NCBI GenBank assembly: GCA_004794785.1
Contig: SJOL01007474.1
Coordinates: 195,832 to 259,831, forward strand
Direction: 5' to 3'
DNA length: 64,000 nt
Source: Opisthorchis felineus
Taxonomy: Eukaryota > Platyhelminthes > Trematoda > Opisthorchiida > Opisthorchiidae
The translations under genes and the position numbers were made by a program. Position 1 is the first letter of the stretch. Each line of letters begins with the position of its first letter. Positions 61,576-64,000 of the stretch are shown here, one piece after another. The notes under the pieces were generated by a model. That model saw only the letters and a program-made list of their open reading frames with translations, ran no database searches and was not told where the DNA came from.

Positions 61576-61751
61576 CTGTAACTCATCCAACGCAAGGTTG
61601 TGAGCTTCGCTCTCAAAGCTGAATACGGTGAAAAAAGTCCTCGGATTTTTTCCTCTGCCATATTTTCCTCAACGGTCAAGCGACTGGGGAAATTCAACCA
61701 ATCAAAATAGTCAAGAGGAATGCATGCACGAAACTTGTCAGAGGCGAACAT
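61576..61751 (-). CDS. candidate exon, unknown protein
   Basis: On the minus strand an ATG opens MFASDKFRACIPLDYFDW, then LNFPSRLTVEENMAEEKIR and LFSPYSALRAKLTTLRW, reaching a donor GTTACAG|GTCAAA. The frame continues a few codons past the donor to a stop. An acceptor-like CTGCACTAG lies just upstream of the ATG. Composition and residue patterning are strongly protein-like. No family was recognised. Confidence 0.4.
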
Positions 61752-61759
61752 CGGTTTGT

Positions 61760-63248
61760 TGCTAGCTAGTGCAGCAGATAATCGATTTCAGATAAGGAGG
61801 ATTGTCGTAAGCCGCTCACCACCCTGTTAGTTTTGTTTGCAGTCCATCACAATTTTTGGTGTCTAGAAACGGATTTTTGCGCACACACGGCTAGATGACA
61901 TAAAGCGTTCTTTTCAAACTTGGGAAAATACAAATCATTCGAAACAATTGTTTTTATGGATTAATTTACGCAGTTTACTCACCGAGCTGGACAAATCTAT
62001 CGGCGCACAGTACTGTTAAATCGCAATGCCTACCAAGATCCTACTACCTGGCAAAAGGTATATTAAATCCGCAATAAGCGTTCTCAAGAATCTCGAGAAA
62101 CGATGATTGAGACAAATAATTGCATAGGATGCTTCGCTTACTTCCACTTAGCATGTGTCATTGCAATTTTATCACAGTCGTTCGCGTTAAACACAGTAAA
62201 AACGAAATTTTTCCACAAAACCGCTGTGAAAAGAAGAGGATAACTTGGAACCCTCAGGGGCTTTTTGCCCTGTAAATAAGATCATTATGAGTCTGCCTAG
62301 AATTTGCTGAACAATGCTTTACGCGTACCTGAAGTATGTACGGAAAGCTAACAAGACCACACAGGGTTCTTCATTTTCTTCGCCTCAATTCTGTGTAGAG
62401 TATTAAAACCTTTGAGCCTTACAAACGGCACAAATATTATCTACTTTGTTTTTCTGACGAAAGCTTTCCAGCGCAACGTGTTGCGTTATGAAAGGGTGTG
62501 AGCCATCATTAAAGTTATTCTAGTGATTCAAATGCTGCCTGCTTCTGAGCTGAACTCAACACGTGCGAGGCCAATGGATTCGACCAGAAATGTTCCACGG
62601 CCCAAACTTTTGTGCTCTTAATGAAACGTGCACTGAGGATGATGAAAGTGGCCATTTCTTTGAATTAACTAGGAGGGGTGCTTGAATCATCGTCAACCGT
62701 ATTGCATGAAATAACCGCTTGCCAACATGAAATCCGAACTTTAATGTAAGAAGTGTTTTTGAACGCTTTTTTATTTTAGGTTACGCCGTTGTGAGTTGGG
62801 TTCTAAGACATTCGGACTGTTGCTGCAAAATCTGCGCGGTAAAGTGAATAATAGTTGCGGAGGTTTGCGTAAAACCAGAAAACGAATATCTCGAAAGTGA
62901 AGGTCCCCTTAATTCTCAATTTTTGAGGAGAGGAAATTTCGTCTGAGAAATTAGTCGCCCAATCAAAATTTATAGATGTGAGAAAGGAGCACAACCTCTA
63001 CAGTCTGGAAAAAGATAGTTAACACAGAGGTGTTCATGCAAAAGATGAGCTAATCGTCTCCAGAAAATATGATAGAGTGAGCCATCCACTCATGCTGTAT
63101 TTTGTCACGTTCACGTTCAAATCACCGTCGTTCGAACGGTTATCATCCTGTCCTGGAGCAATGATTTTAGTTAGTCAACACTGAAAGAGGAAAGCACTAG
63201 ACTCGTGTTTCACCTTTATCAGAGTTCACCTGTAGTGGATATCGCTAG
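61760..63248. other. mostly unrecognised sequence
   Basis: A minus frame at 62.80-62.99 kb contains FTFEIFVFWFYANLRNYY after an acceptor-like TTTCTCAG but is low in complexity. Nothing else was recognised. Confidence 0.35.
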
Positions 63249-63249
63249 C

Positions 63250-63315
63250 TGTTCAGAGGCTTTAACTCCATACACATGACGTGCGAGGCGAGTGTGTTAC
63301 CACTTCTCCACCAAT
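63250..63315 (-). repeat. tRNA-derived SINE head
   Basis: On the minus strand TGGAGAAGTGGTAACACACTC fits an A-box, followed by GCCTCGCACG where the anticodon arm would be. GGAGTTAAAGCCTC is a decayed B-box at tRNA-like spacing. The type differs from the SINE head at 34.5 kb. Confidence 0.5.
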
Positions 63316-63663
63316 GCATGCTGGACGTATTTGAATCATCACATCTGAATAAGCGAACCTGCTCACTCTCTCGCAATGTGATTGGTGTGCCGAACGCCTC
63401 GAATAATGAACAAGTAACTGTCCTGGTTGTGTTCATCGACAGGCCTGCCTGTTAGGACTTCCCAGTCCGGAAGCTCCGTGGACTACTGGTGAATTTTGAC
63501 TAGTTGTAGATGGTTGCGGGACTTTTAGAATTGACGTGCAAATCACTCTAGTTTTAACCAGTCCTCTTCCTGTCATCCGGCTAGGGATGTACACCGATGC
63601 CGAGCTCTAATAAGAGTGAAACTTGGGTTCAGTTCATCCTCCCTTTGGTGTGGACTCACCAGA

Positions 63664-63777
63664 ATGACTGCACCAAGACAAGAGGACGATTTTTCAAACG
63701 ATAGTGCCGTGAGTGTGTATTGTACAAATCCCGCAACCATTTGCAAGAAATGTTTGAACATAGATTTCATCTTCTCA
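63664..63777 (+). CDS. candidate exon, unknown protein
   Basis: ATG opens MTAPRQEDDFSNDSAVSVY, then CTNPATICKKCLNIDFIFS, to a donor TTCTCA|GTAAAG. An acceptor-like GGACTCACCAG sits immediately before the ATG, so it could be an internal exon instead. The three cysteines (C-x6-C-x2-C) are notable, but no domain was recognised. Confidence 0.35.
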
Positions 63778-64000
63778 GTAAAGCTAACCTATATTCATCT
63801 ATGCCCAGTCGCTCGTGGCCAGATAACTAAGTATTCACCCACTGGGGGGATGTGAGTTTCGTGAGGTGCGCACTGCTGATGATTTCCAACAAAGATGAAA
63901 CAATTGTGACGTGCTTCTCAGCCTTTCAGCATGAACGGACTCAATTGACAGGACAAAAACTCTATTCAAAATTACCTAATCCACCACCAGCAAATTTTTA

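Noticed and set aside
63873..63900. CTGATGA...GAAAC near 63.88 kb as a hammerhead
   Set aside because: The sequence between the two core words cannot form stem II, and no stem I or III is present.

Overview
The window looks like gene-poor nuclear DNA from a metazoan, most likely a flatworm (trematode or cestode). This rests on a moderately AT-rich composition, no dense coding, AT microsatellites, a Penelope-like retroelement (PLE) with a GIY-YIG endonuclease, hammerhead-ribozyme repeats and decayed tRNA-like SINEs. The exact taxon cannot be read from the sequence. There are no bacterial operons, CRISPR arrays or rRNA genes.

Layout. 0-9 kb: mostly unrecognised DNA, with one well-preserved hammerhead ribozyme on the minus strand (1773-1815) and two decayed relatives (5953-6150 and 8641-8746). 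9-19 kb: unrecognised sequence, one AT microsatellite and one long hairpin. 19.5-21.5 kb: a 5'-truncated PLE whose reverse transcriptase and endonuclease frame is uninterrupted, followed by a non-coding tail with a hammerhead-like terminal module. 22.4-23.1 kb: two inverted repeats, one resembling a small MITE. 24.7-24.95 kb: a second copy of the PLE terminus. 25-38 kb: SINE-like fragments and the tail of a different PLE-like family (37.0-37.5 kb). 38-50 kb: several exon-like open stretches bounded by good splice signals, the most persuasive on the minus strand at 44.9-46.8 kb, plus a third decayed hammerhead repeat at 42.1-42.3 kb and an A-rich strand-asymmetric block at 47.1-47.9 kb. 56.4-57.0 kb: two near-complete hammerhead repeat units facing opposite ways, each with a canonical ribozyme. 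58-64 kb: more exon-like pieces, another hammerhead-like module (60.9 kb) and a tRNA-like SINE (63.3 kb).

The most interesting content is the self-cleaving RNA system. A family with a monomer of about 308 bp carries a type I hammerhead with a fully conserved core and a palindromic, loop-less stem III, in circularly permuted copies. This matches what is known of retrozymes and of PLE-associated hammerheads. The window also holds a PLE whose own end carries a recognisably different, imperfect hammerhead-like module. PLE enzymes are a plausible source of mobility for the small repeats, but that link is inference.

Only the PLE reading frame is a confident protein-coding assignment. The exon candidates were chosen by protein-like composition plus nearby AG/GT signals. 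None was recognised as a known gene, and some will be chance.
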